Assembly: GCF_018324205.1 (NCBI RefSeq)
Contig: NZ_AP023356.1
Span: forward strand, 3,489,501-3,553,500
Origin: Actinoplanes ianthinogenes
GTDB taxonomy: Bacteria > Actinomycetota > Actinomycetes > Mycobacteriales > Micromonosporaceae
Length of the DNA: 64,000 bases
Direction: 5' to 3'
Made by a program: the position numbers and the translations under genes
Notes under the pieces: generated by a model
Told to the model about the DNA's origin: nothing
The model's input: only the letters and a program-made list of their open reading frames with translations
Databases searched by the model: none
In this document: positions 28,821 to 36,819 of the stretch, piece by piece
Numbering within the stretch: position 1 is the first letter of the stretch
How the letters are laid out: each line of letters begins with the position of its first letter

Positions 28821-29000
28821 TTAGGCGCGAATGAGGTCCGCCACGGTGTGTTCCTCGGGCTCGGGCAGGGCGCGATTTCCGTCTTCTTGGTGATTGGGTG
28901 GTTTGTGGACCGCCGGGGGCCAGCCGAGCCCGGGCGCGCCGGGCAGCGCGAATCCCAGCCGGGGTCCGAGCCCCAGCGTCAGGCAAACGACAGAAGCCAT
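28821..29000 (-). CDS. Candidate 59-residue small protein divergent from the ABC exporter
   Basis: A small reading frame with ATG at 28998-29000 and TAA at 28821-28823. It begins MASVVCLTLGLGPRLGFALP, is rich in Pro, Gly and Leu, and ends acidic (PEPEEHTVADLIRA). A TACATT -10-like hexamer lies seven bases before the ATG, which would give a leaderless mRNA, and it overlaps a strict palindrome shared with the divergent ABC gene. Third-position GC is high but not extreme. No family recognised; it could be spurious. Confidence 0.4.
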   Translation of the reverse strand: MASVVCLTLGLGPRLGFALPGAPGLGWPPAVHKPPNHQEDGNRALPEPEEHTVADLIRA

Positions 29001-29009
29001 GCGAAGTAA

Positions 29010-29027
29010 TGTAGTACATCTACTACA
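29010..29027. promoter_or_regulatory. Operator-like palindrome upstream of the ABC exporter
   Basis: TGTAGTA-CATC-TACTACA: perfect 7 bp arms around a 4-base spacer, only 20 bases before the ABC ATP-binding gene. It is strikingly A/T-rich for this genome. The geometry suits a dimeric repressor of the GntR (YtrA), PadR or BlaI type; the operon's own helix-turn-helix protein is another candidate. Which one binds is unknown. Confidence 0.7.
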
Positions 29028-29047
29028 GACTTGATAGCGTGGTGGAC

Positions 29048-29971
29048 ATGACGGAGGTGGTATTGCAGAGCGCCGGCGAGGACCCGCTGGTGGCCGAGCC
29101 GGTCATCGAGGTCCGTGATCTGCGGATGCGTTACGGGGCGAAAGAGGTCCTCGTCGGCATCGGCTTCTCCGCCCGCCCCGGTGAGGTGATCGCCCTGCTC
29201 GGGCCGAACGGAGCGGGCAAGACCACCACCATCGAGATCCTGGAGGGCTTCCGGCGCCGCTCGGCCGGGCACGTCCGGGTGCTCGGTGCCGACCCGGAGC
29301 GCGGCGACGAGCGCTGGCGGGCCCGGCTCGGCGTGGTCCTGCAGTCCTGGCGCGACCACGGCAAGTGGCGGGTCCGCGAGCTGCTCGAGCACATCGGCGG
29401 GCACTACGCGCCGTTCAGCACCGACCGGATCCCGCGGCCCTGGCCGGTCGACGAGCTGCTGGCGGCGGTCGGCCTGACCGCCGCAGCGCGGACCCGGGTG
29501 ACCCGGCTCTCCGGTGGCCAGCGCCGCCGGCTTGACGTGGCGATGGGCATCGTGGGCCGGCCCGAGCTGCTCTTCCTCGACGAGCCGACGGTCGGGTTCG
29601 ACCCGGCCGCCCGGCGCGAGTTCCACGACCTGATCCACGAGCTGACCGACATGGCCGACACCACGGTGCTGCTCACCACCCACGACCTGGACGAGGCGGA
29701 GAAACTCGCCGATCGGATCCTGATCCTGTCCAGCGGGCGGATCATCGCCAGCGGCTCGGCCGACGAGCTGTCCCGGCAGGTGGCCGGGGAGACCGAGATC
29801 CGCTGGACCCGGGACGGGCAGCGGTTCGTGCACTCCACCGCCGACGCCACGGCGTACGTGCACGAGCTCTTCCGGCAGCACGGCACGGCGATCGACGACC
29901 TCGAGGTGCGCCGGTCCAGTCTGGAGGACACCTACATGAAGCTGGTGCACGAGGCGGAGGTGACCCGATGA
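29048..29971 (+). CDS. ABC transporter ATP-binding protein (ABC-2 exporter type)
   Basis: A cytoplasmic ATPase of about 307 residues. It has Walker A GPNGAGKTT near residue 55, signature LSGGQRRRLDVAMG near 155, Walker B LLFLDEPTVGFDP near 176, and the H-loop TTHDLDEAE near 212. The C-terminal extension is typical of drug-exporter ABC-2 systems. Start options are GTG 29039, GTG 29042 or ATG 29048; the absence of a ribosome site and the close operator favour a leaderless start around ATG 29048. It overlaps the permease gene by four bases. Confidence 0.93.
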   Translation: MTEVVLQSAGEDPLVAEPVIEVRDLRMRYGAKEVLVGIGFSARPGEVIALLGPNGAGKTTTIEILEGFRRRSAGHVRVLGADPERGDERWRARLGVVLQSWRDHGKWRVRELLEHIGGHYAPFSTDRIPRPWPVDELLAAVGLTAAARTRVTRLSGGQRRRLDVAMGIVGRPELLFLDEPTVGFDPAARREFHDLIHELTDMADTTVLLTTHDLDEAEKLADRILILSSGRIIASGSADELSRQVAGETEIRWTRDGQRFVHSTADATAYVHELFRQHGTAIDDLEVRRSSLEDTYMKLVHEAEVTR

Positions 29972-30807
29972 CGCCCGTCGTGCTGGGTCTGCGCCGGGGG
30001 TGGACCGAGATCAAGCACACCTTCACCAACCCGGCCGACCTGTGGGCCTACCTCTTCCCGGCGGCCCTGCTGCTCGGCACGGTCTTCTTCATGCGGAACG
30101 CGACGGTGCCCGGCACCTCGTTCTCGCTCGGCGCCCGCACCCTGCCCAGCATCTTCGGGATGGGCCTGGTGCTCGGCGGCCTGATGACCACCGCGCAGCA
30201 GCTGATCATGGACCGGGAGGACGGCACGCTGCTGCGGGCCAAGGCCGTCCCGCACGGCATGACCAGCTACCTGAGCGGCAAGGTGGCGCTGGTCGGCGGG
30301 ATGACGCTGGTCGGTTTCCTGCTCCAGTTGATCCCGGGACTGTTCCTGGTGGACGGCCTGTCGGTGGACGCGGACGGCTGGCTCACCCTGCTCTGGCTGA
30401 TCCCGGTCGGCTTCGTCGCCACCCTCCCGCTGGGCGCCGCGATCGGCTCGCTCTTCGACGACCCGCGCAACATGGCCCTGGTGGTGATGCCGATCTTCGG
30501 GTTGATCGCGATCTCCGGCATCTTCTATCCGATCACCGCCATGCCCGGCTGGCTCCAGGGTCTGGCGCAGGCATTCCCGCTGTACTGGCTAGGGTTGGGC
30601 ATGCGCTCGGTCTTCCTGCCCGATTCCCTGGCGGCGGTGGAGCTCGCGCATTCCTGGCGGCATCTCGAGACGTTCGGGGTGCTCGCCGTCTGGGCGGTCA
30701 TCGGGCTGGTGCTGGCCCCGGTGCTGCTGCGCCGGATGGCCGGCCGCGAGTCCGGCTCGGCCGTGGCGGCGCGGCGGGAGCGGGCCATGACCCGGGTCGG
30801 GCGTTGA
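29968..30807 (+). CDS. ABC-2 type permease
   Basis: A 279-residue membrane protein with about six hydrophobic segments (AYLFPAALLLGTVFFM, FGMGLVLGGLMTTAQQL, VALVGGMTLVGFLLQLIPGLFL, LLWLIPVGFVATLPLGAAIG, MALVVMPIFGLIAISGIFYPI, TFGVLAVWAVIGLVLAPVLL) and an interspersed DREDGTLLRAKAVP loop, the ABC-2 permease signature. It forms an exporter with the preceding ATPase. The substrate is not deducible; relatives export antibiotics or lipids. Confidence 0.92.
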   Translation: MTPVVLGLRRGWTEIKHTFTNPADLWAYLFPAALLLGTVFFMRNATVPGTSFSLGARTLPSIFGMGLVLGGLMTTAQQLIMDREDGTLLRAKAVPHGMTSYLSGKVALVGGMTLVGFLLQLIPGLFLVDGLSVDADGWLTLLWLIPVGFVATLPLGAAIGSLFDDPRNMALVVMPIFGLIAISGIFYPITAMPGWLQGLAQAFPLYWLGLGMRSVFLPDSLAAVELAHSWRHLETFGVLAVWAVIGLVLAPVLLRRMAGRESGSAVAARRERAMTRVGR

Positions 30808-30814
30808 GGGAGCG

Positions 30815-31057
30815 ATGGCAACCGAGGTCACGTACAACCGGATCGCGATGCTGCGCGCCGAGCGGGGCATCTCGCGGCGGCAGCTCGCCGACGCCCTCGG
30901 CGTGCACTACCAGACCGTGGGTTACCTGGAGCGCGGCGAGTTCAGCCCGAGCCTTCACCTGGCCATGCGGATCTGTCAGTACTTCGAGGTTCCGGTCGAG
31001 GTGGTGTTCGCCCTGGAGCCGTTCCCGCGACTCGGTGCCACCTCGCAGTCGGCGTAG
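30815..31057 (+). CDS. XRE-family helix-turn-helix regulator
   Basis: An 80-residue DNA-binding protein: NRIAMLRAERGISRRQLADALGVHYQTVGYLERGEFSPSLHLAMRICQYFEVPVEVVF is a complete Cro/C1-type five-helix domain and nothing else. It follows the permease by seven bases with a GAGGGA site, so it is in the same operon. It is a candidate autoregulator of the exporter. Confidence 0.9.
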   Translation: MATEVTYNRIAMLRAERGISRRQLADALGVHYQTVGYLERGEFSPSLHLAMRICQYFEVPVEVVFALEPFPRLGATSQSA

Positions 31058-31096
31058 ATTTCAGGGGTCCGTCCATTACGAAGATGGGGATTACCC

Positions 31097-31891
31097 GTGC
31101 GCTTCGCCCGTTTTGTTCATGCCGCTGGAGTGTCGTTCGGCGTCGTCGAGGGTGACGGCGCCTCCGGCCTGACGGTGGCCGAGATCAGCAGCCTGCCCTT
31201 CGAGAAGGTCGTCCGCACCGGGCAGCGCTGGGCGCTCCCGGACGTCCGGCTGCTCGCGCCGATCTTCTCCAGCAAGGTGATCGGGGTCGGCCGCAACTAC
31301 GCCGAGCACGCCGCCGAGATGGGCAACGAGGTGCCCAAGGAGCCGCTGATCTTCATCAAGCCGTCCACCTCGGTGATCGGGCCGGGCGACGCGATCCGGA
31401 TCCCCTCGGTCACCACCCAGGTCGAGGAGGAGGCCGAGCTCGCCGTGGTGATCGGCGCCACCGGCGCCCGCCGCGTCGACCGCGCCGGCGCCGAGAAAGC
31501 GATCTTCGGCTACACCTGCGCCAACGACGTCACCGCCCGTGACCTCCAGCGCAAGGACCCGCAGTGGACCCGGGCCAAGGGCTTCGACTCGTTCTGCCCG
31601 CTCGGCCCGTGGATCGAGACCGAGCTCGACGTCAGCGACCTGGAGGTGCGCTGCGAGGTCGGCCGCACGCCGGAGAGCATGGAGGTCCGCCAGATCGGCC
31701 GGACCAAGGACATGGTCTTCGACATCCCGGGCCTCGTCTCCTACGTCTCGCACGTGATGACGCTGCTCCCCGGCGACGTGATCCTGACCGGCACCCCGGC
31801 CGGCGTGAGCCAGATCGTGCCCGGCGACACCGTGTCGGTGAGCGTCCAGGGCATCGGCGAGCTGCGCAACACCGTGGTCGCCCTCGACTGA
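31097..31891 (+). CDS. Fumarylacetoacetate hydrolase-family protein
   Basis: A 264-residue FAH-fold enzyme: VIGVGRNYAEHAAEMG near 64-79, PLIFIKPSTSVIGPGDAI near 85, the metal-binding Glu pair VEEEAELAVVIG near 112, FGYTCANDVTARDLQ near 137, KGFDSFCPLGPWI near 155 and GDVILTGTPAGV near 228. Members hydrolyse or decarboxylate 2-oxo acids such as oxaloacetate or acylpyruvates; the exact substrate is open. In many actinobacteria this gene sits near gltX, leuCD and tRNA-Gln/Glu; here the tRNAs follow but no gltX is present. Confidence 0.92.
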   Translation: MRFARFVHAAGVSFGVVEGDGASGLTVAEISSLPFEKVVRTGQRWALPDVRLLAPIFSSKVIGVGRNYAEHAAEMGNEVPKEPLIFIKPSTSVIGPGDAIRIPSVTTQVEEEAELAVVIGATGARRVDRAGAEKAIFGYTCANDVTARDLQRKDPQWTRAKGFDSFCPLGPWIETELDVSDLEVRCEVGRTPESMEVRQIGRTKDMVFDIPGLVSYVSHVMTLLPGDVILTGTPAGVSQIVPGDTVSVSVQGIGELRNTVVALD

Positions 31892-31989
31892 CCTGCGCGA
31901 TCGCGCCTCGGGAGCAGTTTGGGTAACCCGATTTGGCGGCCGGGGAGGGCTCGGGTAAAGTTCTCTCCGGCGCGGCAAGCCGGGCCAAA

Positions 31990-32061
31990 TGGGGTATGGG
32001 GTAATTGGCAGCCCGACTGATTCTGGTTCAGTTAGTCTAGGTTCGAGTCCTGGTACCCCAG
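31990..32061 (+). tRNA. tRNA-Gln (anticodon CTG)
   Basis: Acceptor TGGGGTA pairs with TACCCCA, anticodon stem ACTGA/TCAGT around CTG, T-arm with GGTTCGAGTCC, discriminator G. The U1-A72 pair is typical of bacterial glutamine tRNA. CCA is not encoded (GCG follows). Confidence 0.95.
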
Positions 32062-32116
32062 CGTTACCAACCTTCGGGTTGGTGCCGCTGGAGCGCTTCG
32101 GCGCAGCAGCAGTTCT

Positions 32117-32189
32117 GGTCCCGTCGTCTAGCGGCCTAGGACGCCGCCCTCTCAAGGCGGTAGCGAGGGTTCGAATCCCTTCGGGACTA
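32117..32189 (+). tRNA. tRNA-Glu (anticodon CTC), second identical copy
   Basis: The 73-nucleotide body is identical to the minus-strand copy at 27517-27589, but here no CCA is encoded (CAC follows). It lies 55 bases after tRNA-Gln and is probably co-transcribed. Confidence 0.95.
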
Positions 32190-32197
32190 CACATAGC

Positions 32198-32228
32198 AAC
32201 GGCTCGCATCCTTCGGGTGCGGGCCGTT
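32198..32228 (+). terminator. Terminator of the tRNA-Gln/Glu unit
   Basis: A 14 bp stem with two G-U pairs and a 3-base loop (AACGGCTCGCATCC with GGGTGCGGGCCGTT), followed by TTTCGC, nine bases after tRNA-Glu. Confidence 0.8.
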
Positions 32229-32342
32229 TCGCATTCCCGCCACTCGCGGTCCGCTCGTGCTCCCGCTCACCCACCGTCCCCACCGCGCCACCCGCACTTG
32301 GCTGCCGAGTCGCCTGCCCCGATCCCGCCGCCGCCCGAACCC

Positions 32343-32640
32343 CCACCGGGTCCCATCGCCCTCTCCCGGACGCCGACAGGACCACCACGCCCAGCCGAGA
32401 CCACCCGGCTGGCCCCCATCGCCCTTCCCCGAACACGGACAGGACCACCAAGCCCAGCCCGGACCACCCAGCTGGCCCCCATCGCCCTTCCCCGAACACG
32501 GACAGGACCACCAAGCCCAGCCCGGACCACCCAGCTGGCCCCCACCGCCCTTCCCCGAACACGGACAGGACCACCAAGCCCAGCCCGGACCACCCAGCTG
32601 GCCCCCACCGCCCTTTTCCGGATAAGGACCCTGAGCGTGA
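32343..32640. repeat. Tandem repeat array 2, 63 bp period
   Basis: Four to five units with strict 63-base period (GCTGGC at 32408, 32471, 32534 and 32597). Each reads GCTGGCCCCCATCGCCCTTCC - GAACAC - GGACAGGACCACC - AAGCCCAGCC. It is a variant of the same family as arrays 1, 3 and 5, with the inner arm changed from CCCTATC/GATAGGG to CCCTTCC/GGACAGG. Confidence 0.9.
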
Positions 32641-32701
32641 GCCGGGGCATCCGGGCCGGCGCCGGGAGCCGTTGACCGGCGCGGTTAAGGGCTCTCGGCC
32701 C

Positions 32702-33305
32702 AAGCCGAGACCCGGGCTGGCGCCCATCGCCCTATCCCCGCCCGCGATAGGGCCACCAGGACCAGCCGGAACCCATCGAGCTGGCGCCCACGGCCCAATC
32801 CCCAGCTCCCGGCACAAGCCGACACCCGGGCTGGCACCCACGGCCCTATCCCCGGCCGCGATAGGGCCACCAGGACCAGCCGGAACCCATCAAGCTGGCG
32901 CCCATCGCCCTATCCCCGGCCACGATAGGGCCATGGGGACCAGCCAGAACCCATCGAACTGGCGCCCACGGCCCAATCCCCAGCTCCCGGCACAAGCCGA
33001 CACCCGGGCTGGCACCCACGGCCCTATCCCCGGCCGCGATAGGGCCACCAGGACCAGCCGGAACCCATCAAGCTGGCGCCCATCGCCCTATCCCCGGCCA
33101 CGATAGGGCCATGGGGACCAGCCAGAACCCATCGAACTGGCGCCCACGGCCCAATCCCCAGCTCCCGGCACAAGCCGACACCCGGGCTGGCACCCATGGC
33201 CCTATCCCCGCCCGCGATAGGGCCACCAGGACCAGCCAGAACCCATCGAGCTGGCGTCCACGGCCCTATCCCGGATCCGGATAGGGCCACCAGCGCCAGC
33301 CGGCC
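32702..33305. repeat. Tandem repeat array 3 with an exact 178 bp internal duplication
   Basis: About ten units of 58-62 bp with outer arms GCTGG/CCAGC and inner arms GGCCCTATCC/GATAGGGCC. A three-unit block of 178 bases is present twice without a single difference (32821-32998 and 32999-33176), showing recent duplication. The array lies between tRNA-Glu (ends 32189) and the arfB-like gene (ends 33505 from the other side), a convergent gap. Confidence 0.92.
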
Positions 33306-33504
33306 GACGGCACCGGGCGGGGCAGACGGCGTTACTCGAGGGTCGCGGGCTACACGGCGTACTGAAAATCGGACCACGGGCAGAAACGGGGGCTGCGGAC
33401 CGGAAGCGGGCGCGGGCTGGACGTCAGACGGGCGTACCGGAAATGGCGGAGCGGGAGTGGAGCGGACCGCTAGCGGCGGAACCCCGACCGGAGCAGACCA
33501 GGAG
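33306..33504. other. Unannotated flank between array 3 and the arfB-like gene
   Basis: No gene seen. It holds two copies of the short dispersed motif GGCGTAYYGRAA (33356 and 33431). Confidence 0.4.
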
Positions 33505-33945
33505 TCAGTCGGTGGGGTAGTTACGGCGGTTGCGTTTGGTCTCGGCGCGCTGCTTCTTGGCGGTGATGCGGCGTTCCACCGAGCCCTTCGTCGGGCGGGT
33601 CGCGCGACGGGCCCGGGGCGGGGCGGCGATCGCCGAGGCGACCAGGTTGCCGAGGCGGGCCGCGGCGGCCTCCCGGTTGCGCAGCTGGGAGCGGTGCTCG
33701 GAGGCGGTGATCGTGAGCACACCGGACACCAGGCGGGCGCCGAGGCGCTCGACCGCGCGCTCCTTGAGCGTGGCCGGCAGCAGGTCGGAGCCGAGCAGGT
33801 CCCAGGACAGCTCGACCCGCGAGTCGGTCGTATTGACGCCCTGGCCACCAGGGCCACCGGAACGGGAGAACCGCCAGGAGAGCTCCGCCGCCGGGATGGT
33901 CAGGCGATCGTTCACCCGTACGTCCTCAAGCACGCGGCCAAGCAT
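33505..33945 (-). CDS. arfB: Peptidyl-tRNA hydrolase ArfB-like (GGQ, release-factor family)
   Basis: A protein of about 146 residues. RFSRSGGPGGQGVNTTDSRVELSW carries the GGQ motif that hydrolyses peptidyl-tRNA, and the C-terminus is the Lys/Arg-rich tail (RRITAKKQRAETKRNRRN) that in ArfB enters the empty mRNA channel of stalled ribosomes. It lacks the codon-recognition domain of RF1/RF2. It therefore should rescue ribosomes without a stop codon. The start is uncertain: ATG 33943-33945 or a GTG a few codons in. Confidence 0.88.
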   Translation of the reverse strand: MLGRVLEDVRVNDRLTIPAAELSWRFSRSGGPGGQGVNTTDSRVELSWDLLGSDLLPATLKERAVERLGARLVSGVLTITASEHRSQLRNREAAAARLGNLVASAIAAPPRARRATRPTKGSVERRITAKKQRAETKRNRRNYPTD

Positions 33946-34028
33946 CGCACCCGGACGGAAACCGCGCCACGGGGTTGTCAATCGATCCCGACGTGGACAC
34001 CAGGGCTGTTTTCGAAACGGGAAGGGGC

Positions 34029-35354
34029 ATGATGGTTCGGGTGACGTCCCCATCCGCACCGGTCGCCACGACCGGGTATCCGTGGCCCATCGAAACCACG
34101 CGGCTGGCGAACGGCCTCCGCGTCGTCGTCAGCGAGGACCGGACCGCCCCGGTCGTCTGCGTCAATCTCTGGTACGACGTCGGCTCCCGGCACGAACCGC
34201 CCGGCCAGACCGGTTTCGCCCACCTCTTCGAGCACCTGATGTTCGAGGGCTCGCAGCACGTGAAGAAGACCGAGCACATGAAGCTCGTGCAGGGCAACGG
34301 CGGCTCGCTGAACGCCACCACCAACCCGGACCGGACGAACTACTTCGAGAGCATGCCGGCCGAGCACCTGGAGCTGGCGCTCTGGCTGGAGGCCGACCGG
34401 ATGGGCGGCCTGGTCCCGGCGCTCACCCAGGAGACCCTGGACAACCAGCGCGAGGTGGTGAAGAACGAGCGCCGCCAGCGGTACGACAACGTGCCGTACG
34501 GTGACGCCTGGTTGCGCCTGCTGCCGCTGCTCTACCCGGCCGGGCATCCGTACCATCACGCCACGATCGGGTCGATGGAGGATCTGAACGCGGCGAGCCT
34601 GGACACCTTCAAGGCCTTCCACCAGCAGTACTACGCGCCGAACAACTGCGTCCTCACGGTCACCGGGGACGCCTCGCCAGCCGAGGTGTTCGCGCTGGCC
34701 GAGAAGTACTTCGGGGCGATCTCCCCGGTGCCGGACATCCCCGCGGCGCCCGCCGGGCACCTGGCCGGCCCGGCCACCACGCCGGTCCGCGAGACGGTCA
34801 CCGCCGCGGTCCCGGCCGCGCGGATCTACCTCTCCCACCGGACGTACCCGTTCGGCACGGCCGGGTACGACGCGGTCACCGTGCTCGCCACCGTGCTGGG
34901 CAGCGGCCGGGGCAGCCGGCTCTACCAGCGCCTGGCCGACGGCAAGCGGATCGCCCAGCCGGACTACATCGGCGCCTACGGTGTCGACCTGGCGCACGCC
35001 CCGGCCCCGCTGATCGTCACCGCCACGGTGAAGGACGGGATCCCGGTGGAGACCCTGGAGGACGGGCTCACCGAGGTGCTGCAGAGCCTGATCGACGAGC
35101 CGGTCACCGACGAGGAGCTGAACCGGGCCAAGGCGCTGCTGACCACCAGCTGGTGGCGGCAGGTGTCCACGGTCGGCGGGCGGGCCGACACGCTGGGGCG
35201 GTACACCACCCAGTTCGGTGACCCGGCCACCGCCGGGTACCGGTTGCCGGCCTGGCAGGCGGTGACCGCCGACGACATCGCCGAGGCGGCCACCCGCACG
35301 TTGCAGCCCTCGTCCCGCGTCACGCTGACCTACCTGCCAGGGGAAGAGAAATGA
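34029..35354 (+). CDS. M16B peptidase, catalytic subunit
   Basis: A 441-residue metallopeptidase with the inverted zinc motif HLFEHLMFEG near residue 57-66 (HxxEH), the distal Glu in NQREVVKNERRQ near 140, and the M16 C-terminal domain (YRLPAWQAVTADDIAEAATRTL). Starts at the first of two adjacent ATGs with GAAGGGG before it. It overlaps the next gene by four bases; the pair resembles two-chain M16B peptidases where one chain holds zinc and the other the substrate-binding Arg/Tyr. Confidence 0.93.
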   Translation: MMVRVTSPSAPVATTGYPWPIETTRLANGLRVVVSEDRTAPVVCVNLWYDVGSRHEPPGQTGFAHLFEHLMFEGSQHVKKTEHMKLVQGNGGSLNATTNPDRTNYFESMPAEHLELALWLEADRMGGLVPALTQETLDNQREVVKNERRQRYDNVPYGDAWLRLLPLLYPAGHPYHHATIGSMEDLNAASLDTFKAFHQQYYAPNNCVLTVTGDASPAEVFALAEKYFGAISPVPDIPAAPAGHLAGPATTPVRETVTAAVPAARIYLSHRTYPFGTAGYDAVTVLATVLGSGRGSRLYQRLADGKRIAQPDYIGAYGVDLAHAPAPLIVTATVKDGIPVETLEDGLTEVLQSLIDEPVTDEELNRAKALLTTSWWRQVSTVGGRADTLGRYTTQFGDPATAGYRLPAWQAVTADDIAEAATRTLQPSSRVTLTYLPGEEK

Positions 35355-36691
35355 GCCTCGTCACCACCCGCCCGGAGCCCGGCACCGCGCGGCCCTACAC
35401 CTTTCCCGCTGTCCGCCGGGTCACCGCGCACGGCGGCACGGTGATCGCCGCGCACCTGCCCGGCCAGGTGCTGGCCACCGCGATCCTGCTGCTGGACGCC
35501 AGCGCCGCCCGGGAGACCGAGGGCCGCGAGGGCACCGCCACCGTGCTGGCCAAGTGCCTGGAGGAGGGCACCGAGAAACGCGACTCGGCGGCGTACGCGC
35601 TGGCGCTGGAGGGTCTCGGCGCCGAGCTCGGCCCGTCGGTGGACTGGGACGCGTTCCGGGTCAGCGTCTCCGCCCCGGCTCCCCGGCTGGCCGCCGCGGT
35701 CCGGCTGGCCGCCGAGGCCGCCCGCACCCCGAAACTGGACCCGGCCGACGTGTCCCGGGTCCGCGACGACGAGGTGACCGCGCTGCGGATGGACTGGGCG
35801 CAGCCCGGCCCGCGGGCGGACGCCGCCCTGCGCGCCGACCTGTTCGCCGCCGACGGGCGGTACAGCCGGCCGCTGCACGGTGACCCCACCTCGGTGGCCG
35901 CCGTGACGGTCGACGACGTGCTCGCCTTCCACCAGCAGTGGATGCTCCGGCCGGGTGTGCTGCTGGTCGCCGGCGACCTGGACGGGCTGGACCTGGCCGA
36001 GCTGGCCGAGGCGGCGTTCGCCGACACCACCGGGCAGGCCCTCGCCCTGGATCCGCCGCTCGGGCTGGCCGTCCCGGAGCGCCCGCACGTGATCCTGGTC
36101 GACCGGCCCGGCTCGGTGCAGTCCACGCTGCGGATCGGGCACCGGGCGCCGGAGCGGGCCACCCCGGACTACGTGCCGATGACGCTGGCGGCCACGGTGC
36201 TCGGCGGGGCGTTCACCTCCCGGCTGAACCATCTGATCCGCGAGGTGAAGGGGTACACGTACGGCATCCGCGGGTCGTACGCGATGACCCGCCGCGCCGG
36301 GCGGTTCGAGGTGGCCGCCGGGGTGCAGACCGCGGTGACCGCCCCGGCGATCCGGGACACGCTCGGCGAGATCCGGCGTACCCAGCAGGAGGGCGTGACC
36401 GAGGCGGAGCTGGCGGTGGCGCGGTCCTGGCGGGCCGGGCAGCTGTCGGTGGAGATGCAGACGCCGGGCGCGATCGCCGGGGCACTGGCCTCGCTGGTGG
36501 TGCACGGGCTGCCGGACGACTACTACGTGACGCTGCGCCGGGAGTACCTGGAGGCGACCGTCGAGCAGGTGTCCGCGGCGGCCGGGCGGCACCTGTCGGT
36601 GGACGGGCTGTCGCTGGTGGTCGAGGGTGACGGCGCGACGATCCGCGAGGAACTGGCCGAGTTCGGCGAGGTGACCGAGGCCGCGGTCTAG
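35351..36691 (+). CDS. M16B peptidase-like partner lacking the zinc motif
   Basis: A 446-residue M16-fold protein in which the HxxEH region reads TVLAKCLEEG, so zinc cannot be bound. The second half keeps the substrate-binding segment LNHLIREVKGYTYGIRGSY near 290-308 with Arg and Tyr that complete the active site of heterodimeric M16B enzymes. Translation is coupled to the catalytic subunit gene. The pair probably forms one enzyme; the substrate is unknown. Confidence 0.9.
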   Translation: MSLVTTRPEPGTARPYTFPAVRRVTAHGGTVIAAHLPGQVLATAILLLDASAARETEGREGTATVLAKCLEEGTEKRDSAAYALALEGLGAELGPSVDWDAFRVSVSAPAPRLAAAVRLAAEAARTPKLDPADVSRVRDDEVTALRMDWAQPGPRADAALRADLFAADGRYSRPLHGDPTSVAAVTVDDVLAFHQQWMLRPGVLLVAGDLDGLDLAELAEAAFADTTGQALALDPPLGLAVPERPHVILVDRPGSVQSTLRIGHRAPERATPDYVPMTLAATVLGGAFTSRLNHLIREVKGYTYGIRGSYAMTRRAGRFEVAAGVQTAVTAPAIRDTLGEIRRTQQEGVTEAELAVARSWRAGQLSVEMQTPGAIAGALASLVVHGLPDDYYVTLRREYLEATVEQVSAAAGRHLSVDGLSLVVEGDGATIREELAEFGEVTEAAV

Positions 36692-36819
36692 AGACCCGGT
36701 GAGGAGGCCGGCGGAAGATCGCCTGCCTCCTCACCGGTCACCAGGCATGGTGCCGGTCAGAACTGTGACCTGGGCCGCTTCACGTACGGTGAGTAGCGAC
36801 GCCCCGATAACGTCGCGCC

